A DNA stretch of 64,000 bases from assembly GCA_020091685.1 (NCBI GenBank), contig CM034600.1, positions 2,818,024-2,882,023 on the forward strand, in the 5' to 3' direction. This DNA is from Lutjanus erythropterus. Lineage: Eukaryota; Chordata; Actinopteri; Lutjaniformes; Lutjanidae. The first letter of the stretch is position 1. The number at the start of each line of letters is the position of its first letter. This document shows positions 22,994-40,049 of this stretch, one piece after another. The position numbers and the translations under genes are program-made. The notes below the pieces were generated by a model. It saw only the letters and a program-made list of their open reading frames with translations, had not been told where the DNA came from and made no database searches.

Positions 22994-25900
22994 ATGGCTA
23001 ACTCTGCCTGGTCAGAAAAAATACTCAAACTCCTCCGTCGAATGAATAACTTTTATTTACCAGGTAGGCCACCGACAGTGTGTTTAAGCATTGCATGTAG
23101 TCTGTGATATGGTATGTAGTTTTTGAGCTAACCACTCCCGATGTGTCTCTCCAGGCTCGTGTCGCGCTAAGTGTTTGAGGTTTGAGGTAGACGGAGCTCA
23201 AGTTGGCTGGATTCCTCCTCATGTCGCCTCACTGCTGAGCCGGTATCCAGACGTGTTCAGGCCGCCACAAGGTGGCGCTGTGTCGCTGTGTCAGAGCCTG
23301 GACTCATACGAGAGGAGGTCAGAGACTGTGGACGCTGTCCTGCAGAGTATGAGACAAGAGAGCTCCCTGACCTGCCTGAAAGGATGGAGAGATGAGGTGA
23401 GACACTCAGGACGGCGGGTCACTGCCGTTATTATGGGACTTTGTCTTTGTCTGATGCTCCTTTAATTTACTCTAGGTATGACACTGGCAAGACCATTTGT
23501 ATTTAATTGAATACAGTACAAAGACAAGATATTTAATAAAACTTGATGTATCGCATACTCTTGTCCCAACTTTTCTGAAACATGTTGGAGGCCTCAAATT
23601 CAGAATGAGTGTATATTAACAAAAACAATCAAATTAATCAGTTTGAATATTAAATATCTTGTTTTGTACTGTATTCAATTGAATATGGGTCAGCGTTGAA
23701 AAGTTTTCACATCACTGCATTCTATTTTCATTTACATTTTACACAGCATCCCAACTATTTTGGAATTGGGCTTGTATTTTTTTCAACACTTTGAGCACCA
23801 CAAGCTGAGTGCCATCTAGTTCTATTACTGTATAATGGAGAGAAGGCAGACGGCTGATGTCTCTGAAACTCTGCAACTCACACCAGAATAATCTAGATGG
23901 ATAAATAGCACTACAGGAAAGAGACAAATATGTATTTTTGATTATGAGTTGGTCCCCAGAGGATGATTCTAAAGAATTTTGCTCACCATGTAGCCTTGTC
24001 TCTAGTGCTGCCATCAGGCCAAAGTTTCCTCTTGACCAACCACATGGTCGATGGCAGAGGATCTATAAAATGAGGAGGCAATGCTCCATGAGATTTTCAT
24101 GGTCCTCAGTTTCTTCCATCTTATATACAGGCCTGGACCTTGGACTGTAAAAATCAGAATAGCAAAATTTGCATCCCAATACATAAAATGATCCTACATG
24201 TTCTCTATAACAGCACATGTATCACAGTAATTCTGAAGCACTCTCATCATCTTTCAGAAGTACAGTGTGATGCCAAAATTCTGTGACCCTCCTCTGATGT
24301 GGATGGAAAGAGCTGCTACAAGTACGTTTTGGCACTGAGTGGCAGTTCCGTATGATGTTTGAACCAGTACTAGTGTTTGTATGAGCTGACTGTGATGCTA
24401 CATTACAGGTCTTTTTGGGGTGAAGCGGTATGGAGTCCATCTCAATGGTTACACTGTCAGTGACAGTGGGGAAGTCAGCATGTGGTTGGCACGACGCTCC
24501 CCCACTAAGCAGACATACCCTGGACTACTGGACAATGTGGTGAGTACAAACTGGAACTGACACTGTCTACCCATGATGCCATAGACAGGTGAAGTCTCAC
24601 TCCTTGTGGTGTGCCCCATCGGACTTCATTTCAGAAAAAATATGCATGGTAGTCAATAGTGAGAGATAAATATTTTTTTGAAGCAAAGAACAACACTGAA
24701 TGCTTTTCTGCATGGAAAAGATGTTTTCATTCTTCTCCCATTTGGCTTCGGCAAAGGTTTGATCTAACTGGTTGAAGTTAGCCCGTGTTAGATGTGATAG
24801 ACAGTTGGTACATCCAATCCTCTGCCAAGTGTTTTCAAAGTGCCTGCCTTTTTCCATTTGGGCGAGCTCTACTGCAATAACATATAGACATGCACAAAGT
24901 AGCTAACAAGCTAATATTAGTGTGCAGGAAAATGTCTGTGTTGCTTGGCAACAGTCCAGTCCAGTGGTGTGTTTATATTGGCGGAGCCAAAAAAAAAAAG
25001 ATGAAATAAACAAATAAATAACCCCAATGAGAGCAGACTTTGTATAACTCCATTAATGTTTCAAACTCCTTTCCTCCTTTTGTTGAGAAAAATGTAAAAA
25101 TGTAAGCTCCCTTCTGTTTGGTTGTATGTACAACCAAACAGAAGGGAGCTTACATTTTTACATTTTTACCATTCTTTGGAATAAGAGTTGGGCATATGTA
25201 TGAAAATGGGGTTAGGGTTAGGGGTTAGCCTAACCCTAACCTAAAAAGGAAAACTGGAAAAGAGAGCTATGAAAAGTGTAAAATATCTGTATGCTAAATT
25301 GTTGTCTTTTCCAAATAAAAAGATAATTACAAAAAAAAAAAGAAATAAACAAATAAATCAAAATCTGTCATTGCTTATTACTGTTAACTAATAAAAGGCA
25401 CTTGCTATGCTGTTATACTGAATATAAGCATAGCTGTGATTGTCTTTGGCACAAGGCCTACAACCAGATCACAACCATGCTGATATTCAGTACAACAGCA
25501 CTCCCTCTTGTACAGTGTTGCTTTCCTATGAATAGATTGTTATAAAAATCATTGTAACTCAAGTGGATGGTGGAGCCAACACCACAACTACACTTAGAAC
25601 AACAGTGGTAAATGTTATTGTGTACATCACTTTCAGCACTACTTGATAAACAATAACACTGGCAGCCAATCAAAATCCATAAGATATCATGATATACAAC
25701 TTACTTCTTAAATATTTATAACACATAATAGTTTGCAATTTACACTTACAAAAACGTAATTTTACTTGAGACATCCTTCCAAACAGTCTTTGGCGCTGAT
25801 GTTGTCTCTGAAGTTCTTTCGTCATTCATGTTGTCTTTGATGATCACTAGGATACCATCAAACCGATGTTGAATCATACAAAAGTATGAATAATTTATTC

Positions 25901-27950
25901 TGTTCTAAAATTTGCCTTCAAAAGAAGGCAAATTTTAGAACAGAATTGAAGAATTTCATGAACCCATATCCCTCTGGTTTTATTTATTTTCTCTGCACAG
26001 CAAACGGCAGTAATAGGTCATCAATATTCATTTCTCTAAGCTGTTGGCACAGCTGGAGCATGCAGCAGGTGCTAATTGGCACCAATGTTTACAGACATTA
26101 TTAATTTATATCATTTCATTATAGTTATTGATACAGTTATTGTTCTTGGTGTGGATGGCCCCTAACCACTTGAACAGTTTTACAACAAACTGTGACTCAA
26201 ACAGGGATAAAAAAATATATATTAGTCTCTCACTATTAACAAACATGCATATTTTTTTGTAATTTAAGGCCCCATGGTGGTCCACTGGAAGGGGAGGGAC
26301 TTCATCTCTCTGAAGTAGATACAGCAAACAGTGATAATAGTTCAATATTTCCAATTCAGAGTTCTTCAAAGTACGAGTTGACAGCTTACAGTATGTGTTG
26401 TCTCTTGAAAGGCAGCAGGTGGTCTGGCTGCTGGTGTTGGCATCAAACAAACTCTGGTCAAAGAATGTCAGGAAGAAGCTTGTATCCCAGCAGCCATTGC
26501 TGAGAAGGCTCGTCCCGTAACCACAGTAAGGTGAGATGCAACGATACTGCAACTCATGAAAGAAACAGTCTCTTGGAGTTAAATGATATGCCTAGTGATT
26601 TATTGTCAATTAATTTCATGAAATGACCCAAACCAACAATGAACATACTCTACTAACAGGTATTGTGTGTATCCTCAGCTTGATATATCGTCTTCCTCTG
26701 TGTTTGATGATTACAGTGGACATTTAAAAGAAAGCAATGGTGCTCAATTTCTGTAATGTTAGAGCACTACTTTTTTTTTATCTCTGCCAAAAGGAAAGGC
26801 TCTTTAGATTCTAAAACTAACTTCTTCAACATACTTTCTAGCTACACCTATGAGGATGAAGAAGGAGTGTTTGCAGAAAGTCAATTTGTCTTTGATTTGG
26901 AACTTCCTCTGGATTTCAAGCCCAGAATAGGAGATGGAGAGGTGCAAGACTTCTACCTCCTGCCCATAGATAAGGTTAGTATTGCTGACATATTCTGAAT
27001 AATATTCCTGTGAAATAAAAATACGAGAGGGCTATTTGTGATGCAGCCCAGTCTCATGATAGCTTGTGAAACAGTCACAAGATGAAGACTCTAGATTCGT
27101 GTTGATGGACATGAATCTTACATTTTTTTTCAAGACACTCAACATGACTTTCAAATTAATAAGGACCAACGTACTATAAAGAGCGATGAAGTCAGCGGAA
27201 TGAAGTCATAGGCTGGAGTGGATGTGTTGGTCAAAGAAAGAGGACTTTCACACAGGAGACCGTGTATGGTTCCTGTGTGAAACCAAAGGTCAACGTTGAT
27301 TGTTTTAAGAAAGTAGTTATTTTAACCCAAATAATGATGTTTTCAGAAACCTAGCCAAATAGTTTTGGTGCCTACAAAATAATCACCTAAATGGAAACTG
27401 TTACTTTTGATGCCTAAACTTCAACAAGTAGTTTTAATGCCTAAACGTAATCAAGTACTTTTAGTGCCTCAACCTAAACAAGTAGTTTTGGTGACTAAAC
27501 CCAATAAAATAGTTTAGGTGCCTAAATCTAAACAAGTGGTTTTGGTGAGTAAACATAATCAAGGAGCTTGGGTGCCTAAACCTAAACACGTAACCTAAAA
27601 TAATGGTTAATTCGTGTCCATGCACACAAATTCATTAGACTAAATTTTATTTCCACAAACTACTGTGAGACTGTGTTGCGTGATTACTTTGTCTTGATTT
27701 CAGGTGAAGGAACTGGTGGCCACAGATGACTTCAAACCAAACTGTGCCATGGTGGTCTTGGACTTCCTCATGAGACATTCATTCATTGAACCGGACACAG
27801 GTTTGTGGTCATCTCCAAAATTTCCACGGTTGAATCAGTTGACACCTTCAGATCTCTCTTTTAAGGAAGTCTTGTGTTGATTCTGTGCTTTTCATTTCAG
27901 AGCCATGCTATCAGGAATTTATAGCAGGACTCCATCAGACACTAGAGTGA
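22994..27950 (+). CDS. DUF4743-Nudix hydrolase (YJR142W / plant NUDT20-24 type)
   Basis: Eight coding exons: 22994-23063, 23155-23396, 24258-24321, 24409-24539, 26412-26530, 26842-26974, 27704-27800 and 27901-27950, all in phase, giving 301 residues. The N-terminal half is the DUF4743 region (CLRFEVDGAQVGWIPPHVAS, then SLKGWRDE-type CLKGWRDE). It runs into DPPLMWMERAAT and LFGVKRYGVHLNGYTVSDSG, and the Nudix fold follows. The Nudix box lies at about residues 172-194: GGLAAGVGI...LVKECQEEACI. The acidic residues Glu187, Glu190 and Glu191 are kept, while the canonical Arg is Lys and the last Gly is Cys, as is usual in this subfamily. Relatives hydrolyse oxidised or damaged thiamine diphosphates or other nucleoside-diphosphate-X compounds; the substrate here is unknown. 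The 64-base third exon is short but fits family order exactly. Most mammals appear to lack a named counterpart, so no symbol is given. Confidence 0.88.
23500..23775. mobile_element. DNA-transposon remnant in the second Nudix-gene intron
   Basis: AATTGAATACAGTACAAAGA...CAAGATATTTAAT at 23507-23540 pairs with ATTAAATATCTTGTTTTGTA...CTGTATTCAATTG at 23648-23684. A second conserved part reads CATCCCAACTATTTTGGAAT then TGGGCTTGTA, a familiar terminal phrase of fish nonautonomous DNA elements. It abuts the family A arm that follows. Confidence 0.6.
23776..23950. mobile_element. family A element, single right arm
   Basis: TTTGAGCACCACAAGCTGAG, GAGAGAAGGCAGACGGCTGA, CTCTGAAACTCTGCAACTCA and ATAGCACTACAGGAAAGAG match the right arm of the complete copies. 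The left arm is absent, so the element is broken here. Confidence 0.7.
25088..25167. repeat. perfect 39-bp palindrome with a 2-base centre
   Basis: The left arm (25088-25126) contains TGTAAGCTCCCTTCTGTTTG and the right arm (25129-25167) is its exact reverse complement, separated by TG. No mismatches were found. It lies in the long fourth intron of the Nudix gene, 40 bases before a telomere-like inverted motif. Confidence 0.95.
25207..25243. repeat. head-to-head telomere-like repeat
   Basis: GGGGTTAGGGTTAGGGGTTA is followed directly by GCCTAACCCTAACCTA. About three TTAGGG-type units therefore face about two to three CCCTAA-type units. It is too short to be a telomere and is interstitial. Confidence 0.9.
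25898..25945. repeat. perfect 22-bp inverted repeat
   Basis: TTCTGTTCTAAAATTTGCCT then TC (25898-25919), a loop of AAAA, and the exact reverse complement at 25924-25945. Same Nudix-gene intron as the 39-bp palindrome. Confidence 0.95.
27350..27597 (+). repeat. 27-bp minisatellite
   Basis: About nine units. Six consecutive ones are exactly 27 bases long and vary around CAAGTAGTTTTGGTGCCTAA then ACCTAAA. It lies in the sixth intron of the Nudix gene, about 100 bases before the seventh exon. A related single phrase (ACCAAGTAGTTTATTTTCTA) is at 29073. Confidence 0.9.
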
Positions 27951-30261
27951 AGCTGCAGACCAAGTCCACTGTCAGAGGCCAAGACACCATTCACTGTGTT
28001 ACATTGCTGTTTACATTTGTTCCTGCAGATGACAGATGTTAGCCTCGCAGAAGCTAATAATGTGTTGTACACTCAGTTCTTGCTTTGCAAGAACATCCAC
28101 CTAGAATCAGCTGAGCCTGACAACTGTAGACTGGAGCAGTCGATGAGCTGAGGAGAGTGGTGCTTCACATGATGACATGATGACAGGTGAACTGAGTGCT
28201 GGATTTGGGAGTCTGATATTGTCTCGTGTGGAGCAGCCCCATAGTCAGTCAGGGTAGAGGCCAGGTGAAACAGCAGTTTCTCCAGCTCAGTTTTGGCCTC
28301 CTCCCTATTTTGTATAAGGATTTTGGCCCCATCAGTCTTCATTTTCAGCCTCCTAATTGTCCTGTTTGTTTTGTTGATTTAGTGTACAATTGCTTTTAGT
28401 TGTACAGTCTTTCCTAATGTCTCAATTCATTCACTGCACCCCAGGTTTGAGTTGCCCGTATTGTTCTTGATATCAAGTATTAACTTTGATTCTTAAAGAA
28501 GAAATATGTTAAATGTAAGATACTTTGACACTGACAAATGACAACAAGTCCTCCACTGATCTAAAGAGCTAAAGCTGCATCATTATCCTGAAAACAAAAG
28601 CCCATTCCTCTGAAAATACACACTCTGGACCTGAAGTTCAGTGACTGCCTGCCTCACCACCTGCCAAACTCCATTAACAAATGACCTAATTTAACCATTA
28701 TACACGTCTCCTGAAAGATTGTAAATAATGGTGATTATTGATTATTGAAATCGTATGACTCATAGACAGACACTTAATCATTTGTCCAACATTCAGCTGT
28801 AATTTTAACCCTAATAAATGTGAAATTGGTGAACAAAATCAGTTGTTCCAGCCCAGAATGGAAATTTCAAAGGAGAACATGCTTGCTGTAGTGTTGTTGG
28901 AGAGGCCAGTATTTCAATTTAGCATGTTTCCTTAATTTTTGATGACATATCATGGTCATTTTATGATGATGTACAGTAAATATATTACATATTGCCCTTT
29001 AAGTCAAGATTTAGTATTGACAGATGCTGTTAGCACCCAGGTGTCAATAGACAACGTGGCTATTTAACCTTAACCAAGTAGTTTATTTTCTAAACCTAAC
29101 CAAACTGACTGAAACTGAGAAGACACAAAGAAATGCACAGAACTCAAGCCACAGTCTCCTGGGTGAACGCCCTGTGTTTAACCCCTTTATCCACTACCAC
29201 CTTCTCCCTGCATGGACGCTGTTGCTTTTTACACCTTAACCAAGGGGCCGTGTGCAAATAGCCGATTAGCTGCCATGTGACTCTCCTCACCCTGGTGCAA
29301 ATAGACACTATTTAAATGTTATATTTTATTACCCAAATAATCTAGTCGAGCACTATTTACTGTACATGAGGTTATTAAACTTGTTTCAAGGTGACTGGTC
29401 TTGACTTTTCTTTAAAAATATTCCATCTAGTTTTTCAGCGAACTTCAGATTAGGCAAGAAAAAAACACTTTTGGTTTGAGGGGAACTGCAAGTTCAACTC
29501 AGTTTGAGAAAACAACTTCCATAGTGCTGGAGGAGCTGTGCTGAGTGTGAAAATAATCCTGATGACGTTGGAATATGGAAGCGCGTTTCTGCTCATGTGA
29601 CGGGGAAAAAATCCTCTGTCATTATAATGAGGCTTTCTCAAAATAATGACTCAGTATGTACATCATTGAAGTTTCTCATTAATATTTAGAGATAAATAAT
29701 TAGTTTCTCCTGATATTTTTCATCACATTGGTGGAAATGGGATTCCATATGGAGACTACACATTCAAAATGGGAACCGTTTATAACCGGGCTTCATATAG
29801 TCTGTGTCAACTTATTAAAGCCTGGTGGAGCTTGAGCTCCCTCTAGTAGCACACTGTGGAAACTCTTAAAATTTGAAAAATTAAATAAATTAATTTAAAA
29901 TGTATTTTAAAATATGCCTCTGTCTTTCCATCTTTCCTACAGTATTTGTTTTGGGTTTCTTTCCCCAATATCAGCCTGGTGTGTAGTCACATTCATGCAC
30001 ATTGCACATTCATGTGTCATATGTCATGTCATCCATGATTAGTTATGAGCTAAACTGTGATGGCAAGATACTGTCTGTAGCCTAATATTGTCTGAAATGG
30101 TACACGGTGTAGAAAGTCTGAGAAACACTGCTCTACTAGAACTGACAAATTTGGTTACACAGCATGAGTAATGACTGACCCACCTGTGAGTGGTGGATAA
30201 AAACATCATTCATATGAATAACTGAAAAGATGTGGCAGAATTTGGTCATTATCAGTTACAA
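27951..30261. other. intergenic region between the Nudix gene and the rhoa 3' end (convergent)
   Basis: The first few hundred bases should be the Nudix-gene 3' UTR; a minus-strand 89-codon open frame at 28073-28342 has no recognisable family. The rest is AT-rich with no gene I can support. Confidence 0.45.
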
Positions 30262-30939
30262 TTTATTTCCTTTAGAATACATTAAAAAAGACGACTGGAG
30301 AAATGTGAGGATACATTTGTATACAAAAGAATATTCCTCTTACATATACCCAATACTTAAGGAGTTGCTTGCATCTTGCGTTTCATAATTTGACATCATA
30401 TATTTTTCTAAGTGTGTACCACACTGACCCTTTGTTTTAAGTTGTGTGCAAATAATACAACGTAAGCCAGTAGAATATCACATAAAGTTAAAATAACATA
30501 CAACAGAATACAGAAGCAGAAAAAGCATCACGAGTGGAAACAAAAACACTTCCAACAACACCCTGGTGTACAGCCACACCGTCAATTCTCAAATAAAAGC
30601 TGGTATTTAAATAATGGAAGAGTGTCCAATAACAGATGATCAACTAATAATGCCTGGATTAAAAACAATTGGGGTGTGGAATTATTCTATGATGTCTCAC
30701 AATGTACATTTCTATAGCACTCTACTTATCACTTGTGTCATACTCACTACACTGTTCCTCCGAGTTTCACTTCTCCAACACAATACTGTTTTTATTCACT
30801 AATTGTTTTCAATTGCTGTTTTTTGTTGCTTTTCATGACACAAAAATGCAATACTTCCTGCAGTGTTTCAAATCAAAAACAGGAGGAAGTAACAGGAGGA
30901 AGTTCATCCTATGAGCTGCTGGAGGGTGGGGACCAAGTC

Positions 30940-31655
30940 ATTGTTTTGCAAGTCACAAGTCTCAAGTCTGTGCACTCAGGTCCCAGTTCAACACAGGCAA
31001 GTCCTGGGTTAAGTCCAAAGTCAAGACTTACAAAGCCTAAGTGGTAAACTTTGGCATTTCGAGTCCTAAACAAGTCATAATGTGAGCGGTGAGTTTCGAG
31101 CTGTTAAGTTAACGTTAGCTAAGCCTTAGCTCACTATGTTAATATTAGCCTGAAGCGTTCTTTGTGTAACTTTTACTGAGGCTTTCAGTCCTCTGCAGTA
31201 GCCGTGGGTTCGACTCCCGCCTGTAGCCCTTTGCTGTGTGCCATCTCCCTCCACTCTCGCCCTGTTAACAGTCATAGTTTTAGCTGTCCTATCAATAAAG
31301 CCATAGCAAGGCCCAAAAATATTGTTTTTAAAATGTCAAACTAAGCTGAAAGTTGTTACATCTCAGTCTGCAATTTTTTTTTGTTGACCAGTTTCTCTCC
31401 AACAACTTCATGAAATGCTGTCAGATTAGTTCAAACAAAGTAGATCTGGGGATTGTGGGAAATTTAGCATAGACTTGCAGAGGAATGTATAGCGTTGACA
31501 TTAGTTAACAGGAAATGAAGGGAAACTATTTGATTTGTGGCCCACTTTACATAAATAACACAGTTCCTTGGTCTTCAAGTCAAAGTCAAGTTCCAAGTCT
31601 TTTTTGATTGTTAGGTCAAGTTTAAAGTCATCAAATTTGAGTCCACACCTCTAAG
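30940..31655. mobile_element. AAGTC-rich fish repeat, split
   Basis: CAAGTCACAAGTCTCAAGTC, CAAGTCCTGGGTTAAGTCCA and AAAGTCAAGACTTACAAAGC on the left, and TTCAAGTCAAAGTCAAGTTC with GAGTCCACACCTCT on the right, are two ends of one repeat type. The SINE-like piece lies between them. Confidence 0.55.
31185..31316 (+). mobile_element. tRNA-derived SINE fragment
   Basis: A polymerase III B box (GGTTCGACTCC, 31207-31217) is followed by GTAGCCCTTTGCTGTGTGCC and AGCTGTCCTATCAATAAAGC, a common fish SINE tail. The A-box half is degraded, so it is a fragment and not a tRNA gene. Confidence 0.7.
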
Positions 31656-32819
31656 TATCTGTTCAGCAACAGCAGAATTGAAGCGACTCAATATGACTTC
31701 TAACTGAAAAAGGATAAAGTGAGATGACGTGACTGTTAAGTTGTTTTGGAGATGGTGCTGTAGAAATGTACATTATGCTGCATTTGTCAAGACAACAGGT
31801 GAACATGGAGGAAGTGTTCAGTAGCAAATTAGAACAGGAGCAGGTCAGAAAACATGGAGGCTTCTTACTCAAATATGATGAAATATAGTTAAAAAGGGGA
31901 ACTTAGAAGTAAAGGCTTATCTCTGATATAATCTTGTTTTACATAAAGGTCTGGTCCTCTCTGTGGTTCAGGTAAATTAAGGCCCCACTACTACTTGAGT
32001 CTAGAGAATACAATTTTGTCAACCCTTTAATACCCAACTGTATACAGTGTTTGACAGTCCACATTGGTTACGTTACATTCAGTCTCCTGACTGCTGCATT
32101 CATTAACAAGCTTGCATAAAACACTCAAAGGAGTTGGTCTCATTACCGTCATGTATTTACGCTCCAATAATCAAACTCAGCTTTTTAAAGGAATGAAAGT
32201 TGAATCAAATACTACAGGTTCATAAAAAAAAAAAAAGACAGAAACGTGAGCCCTGTATAAAGTTAGTTTGGTCTATGTTTTTCGCAGGGAAATGAAGGGA
32301 AATACAGAATGACAGGGCAAAACTGAAAGACGAGCACAGTCACACTGCAAGCCATAGAAGTCTTCCAAAAGTTAGTTTTAGCAGGCGCACATCTGTGGGT
32401 GCACTGATCCCACCACCTGATCTCCTCTGGAGCTGGTCTCAACTGTTAAACCAGAGAGTTACAGTCAAGGAGAGGGGAGACTGTTGCACTAAATTCAGAG
32501 AACTGGAAACCCTACGTACAGTACTTACCCTCCCACACTTTAAAAATTAGGATTGAGAGAGAGGTTCCCTTTACTAAACACAAGACTACAGTATTTTTTT
32601 ATTTTGAAAGCTAAAGGCTTAAATGTATATACTCCATTTTTTCTTTACATTTGACCTTCTTTTTTTTCACTTTGGCCTGGTTTGACTTTTCTCCCTCGTC
32701 CCCCTTAGCGCCCCATTCAATTGTGCCCAGCGTGGTGATAAAGCCGACAAAGCGGAGGGATGTTTTTCTTGGCTTGGTTTTGTTTCCCCCTCCCTCCCGG
32801 TCCGGCGTGAGCTGACCCT

Positions 32820-38030
<5,211 letters not shown>

Positions 38031-38134
38031 TTAACAGGCAATGTCAGACAGGTTACAGGCAGATCTACGCTACTGTAGGCCTATATGATGTATTTGGGCT
38101 GTGTTACATGTGTTTATAGAAATAAATATCAATA

Positions 38135-38592
38135 TACAGTCCCAGTCAAAAGTTTGGACACACAACTCATCAATGTTTTTTCTTTATTTGTATAAGAACA
38201 GGTTCAGATTATACCAACCTGTGCAAAGCTGCCATCAAAGCAAAATGTGGCTACTCTGAAGACTCTGAAATATCAAAGAGCAAAAAACTTTTGCACCCTT
38301 GTAAGGTGACAGGTGTGTAGGAGAATACCATGCTTCCATAATAAAAAGCAAAAGGAATATTGCATGCTGTCTTCTGCACTTGCAATCAAAGATTTAATCA
38401 TTATGTTAAATATTTGATTGCAAGTGCAGAAAACAGCCTGCTTTTTAAGAACCTAAAATATAAGACAGATTTTTACTTGTTTTCACATTTTTTGCTTACT
38501 ACATAATAACATAATTCCAAACAATTCCATAAAAAACAAAGAAAAAGCACTGAATGACCAGATATGTCCAAACTTTTGATTGGTAATGTATG
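38135..38592 (+). mobile_element. Tc1/mariner remnant with transposase C-terminus trace
   Basis: Left end ACAGTCCCAGTCAAAAGTTTGG and right end CCAAACTTTTGATTGGTAATGTA are inverted repeats flanked by TA-rich sequence, of Tc1 type. Within it, TGTGCAAAGCTGCCATCAAA reads CKAAIKAKCGYSEDSEIS, the C-terminal end of fish Tc1 transposases (normally CKAVIKAKGGYFEESQI-like). Everything upstream of that in the transposase gene is missing. A 23-base inverted repeat (GCACTTGCAATCAAA / TTTGATTGCAAGTGC) is nested in the middle at 38363-38441. Confidence 0.82.
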
Positions 38593-40049
38593 TTGAATTA
38601 CATTTCTCAACACATCGAAAGTGCGCTGCACTGGTAAATATGATCTACAGTACCTGTGAAACTATATGAAAAGTCAAGGGATCACCAGCATTTATCCTGT
38701 TAAAAAGATTAAAATATCTACGTGTTTCATGGCAATATTTCCGATTTTTTGAATGATTGCTCAGCCTCAGTCATGCGAGGAGAAGCCAAATCACATACCA
38801 TCAACACTATGAATACTACTACAAATTTCATTGCCTGTCTTAAAAGGCATCATCGCTGATCATGGCAACAAATTGGTGATTAAACAAAGACAAACATCAG
38901 CTATTATGTTCTTATTTTGCCCAGTGAATGTGTACATTTTAAAAAGCATTGTATGTTATGTCTGTGTCTGCCAGTAGGCTGCCATAATGAGAGGAGGCAG
39001 AATAATATGTTAATTCCACTGCGGGAGATACTTGATGTACTCTGCAATCCTGTGGGAGAATTATGTGCCTGTATTGGCCAAAATGATGTGAAAATTATCA
39101 ACATATCAGCAAATCAAATCCAACATTGTGCATCCCTAATAACAATGAATCAAAGCTTTACATGACAACTGGCAGAATCATTATCTTAGTTAACAGTTAC
39201 ACTAACACTGATCTGATTTTAACATATGCTGTTTTTTTTTTAATAAAAAAAGATCTCCTGGTTAAATGGCCTGGTGAAATGAGGTTATTGTTGTCGCCAT
39301 TTTTGATCCAAAGCAGGTAAGTGTAATAATACCAGTGACAGTGTAAATCAGAATATATTTCTTCATCATTTACTGAAGTTTCAAAATTGTACTTAAACAA
39401 AACACAGTCGGCCCAAATATTGATATTTAGCACACGGATCTCCTACTAATTCGCACTCAGTCGTCATCACATACACCCAGCCAGTGTTTCTTTAAGTTAA
39501 CCACTCATTTGAACTATTCACCACTTTAAAAATGAAATTTTACTACTGTAACACGGTATAGGCAAAGCTCATAGTTATAATGACGTTAACAGAGCGTTTA
39601 AAGTATTTAACTATCTGCGTATCTAGAGAATTTGGCAAGTTTGCGTTGCATTAAACTTCACTTCCTCACTGCTATTTACCTCTAATGTACAGGGCTACTC
39701 TGTGTATAACTTCATCTACAGTGAATCGCCTCACTTTACATATAACTTGCCATCCTTACGTGACCTTTACTATACAGTAATATTTTTATTTGGCCTATGT
39801 TTGTCACTGAATTAGTGGAGTATGAGCTAACTTCTAGCTAGCAGCAGTTTCCATTCCATCTAAGGAAGCTAACTATTAGCTTGCTAACTTTGCTTAGTTT
39901 TCGGGACAGCTTGTCCAGCTGAACGCATAAAACTCGGACACCGTAATATATTCTGGCAGCTACTCTGACACACAAAGCAACTAAGGTTAAACAGAGACAT
40001 ATTGCGAGTATTAACTTTAACGTCGTTTCATGTGTTTTTCTAGATATAC

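Larger units (their letters stand above)
30262..32819 (-). other. rhoa: rhoa 3' UTR region (extent uncertain)
   Basis: Minus-strand AATAAA signals lie at 32598-32603, 217 bases past the stop, and at 30262-30267, among others. Vertebrate rhoa transcripts have long 3' UTRs, so the distal site is plausible. Embedded in the region is AAGTC-rich repeat sequence (30950-31080 and 31556-31655) interrupted by a SINE-like fragment. Confidence 0.4.

Noticed and set aside
25207-25243. A true telomere or chromosome fusion point
   Set aside because: Only a few units on each side; too short to claim more than an interstitial motif.
28073-28342. 89-codon minus-strand frame downstream of the Nudix gene
   Set aside because: It lies in the expected 3' UTR of the Nudix gene on the other strand and matches nothing I recognise.
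31185-31316. Possible tRNA gene (B box present)
   Set aside because: No cloverleaf or intact A box; the following sequence is a SINE tail.
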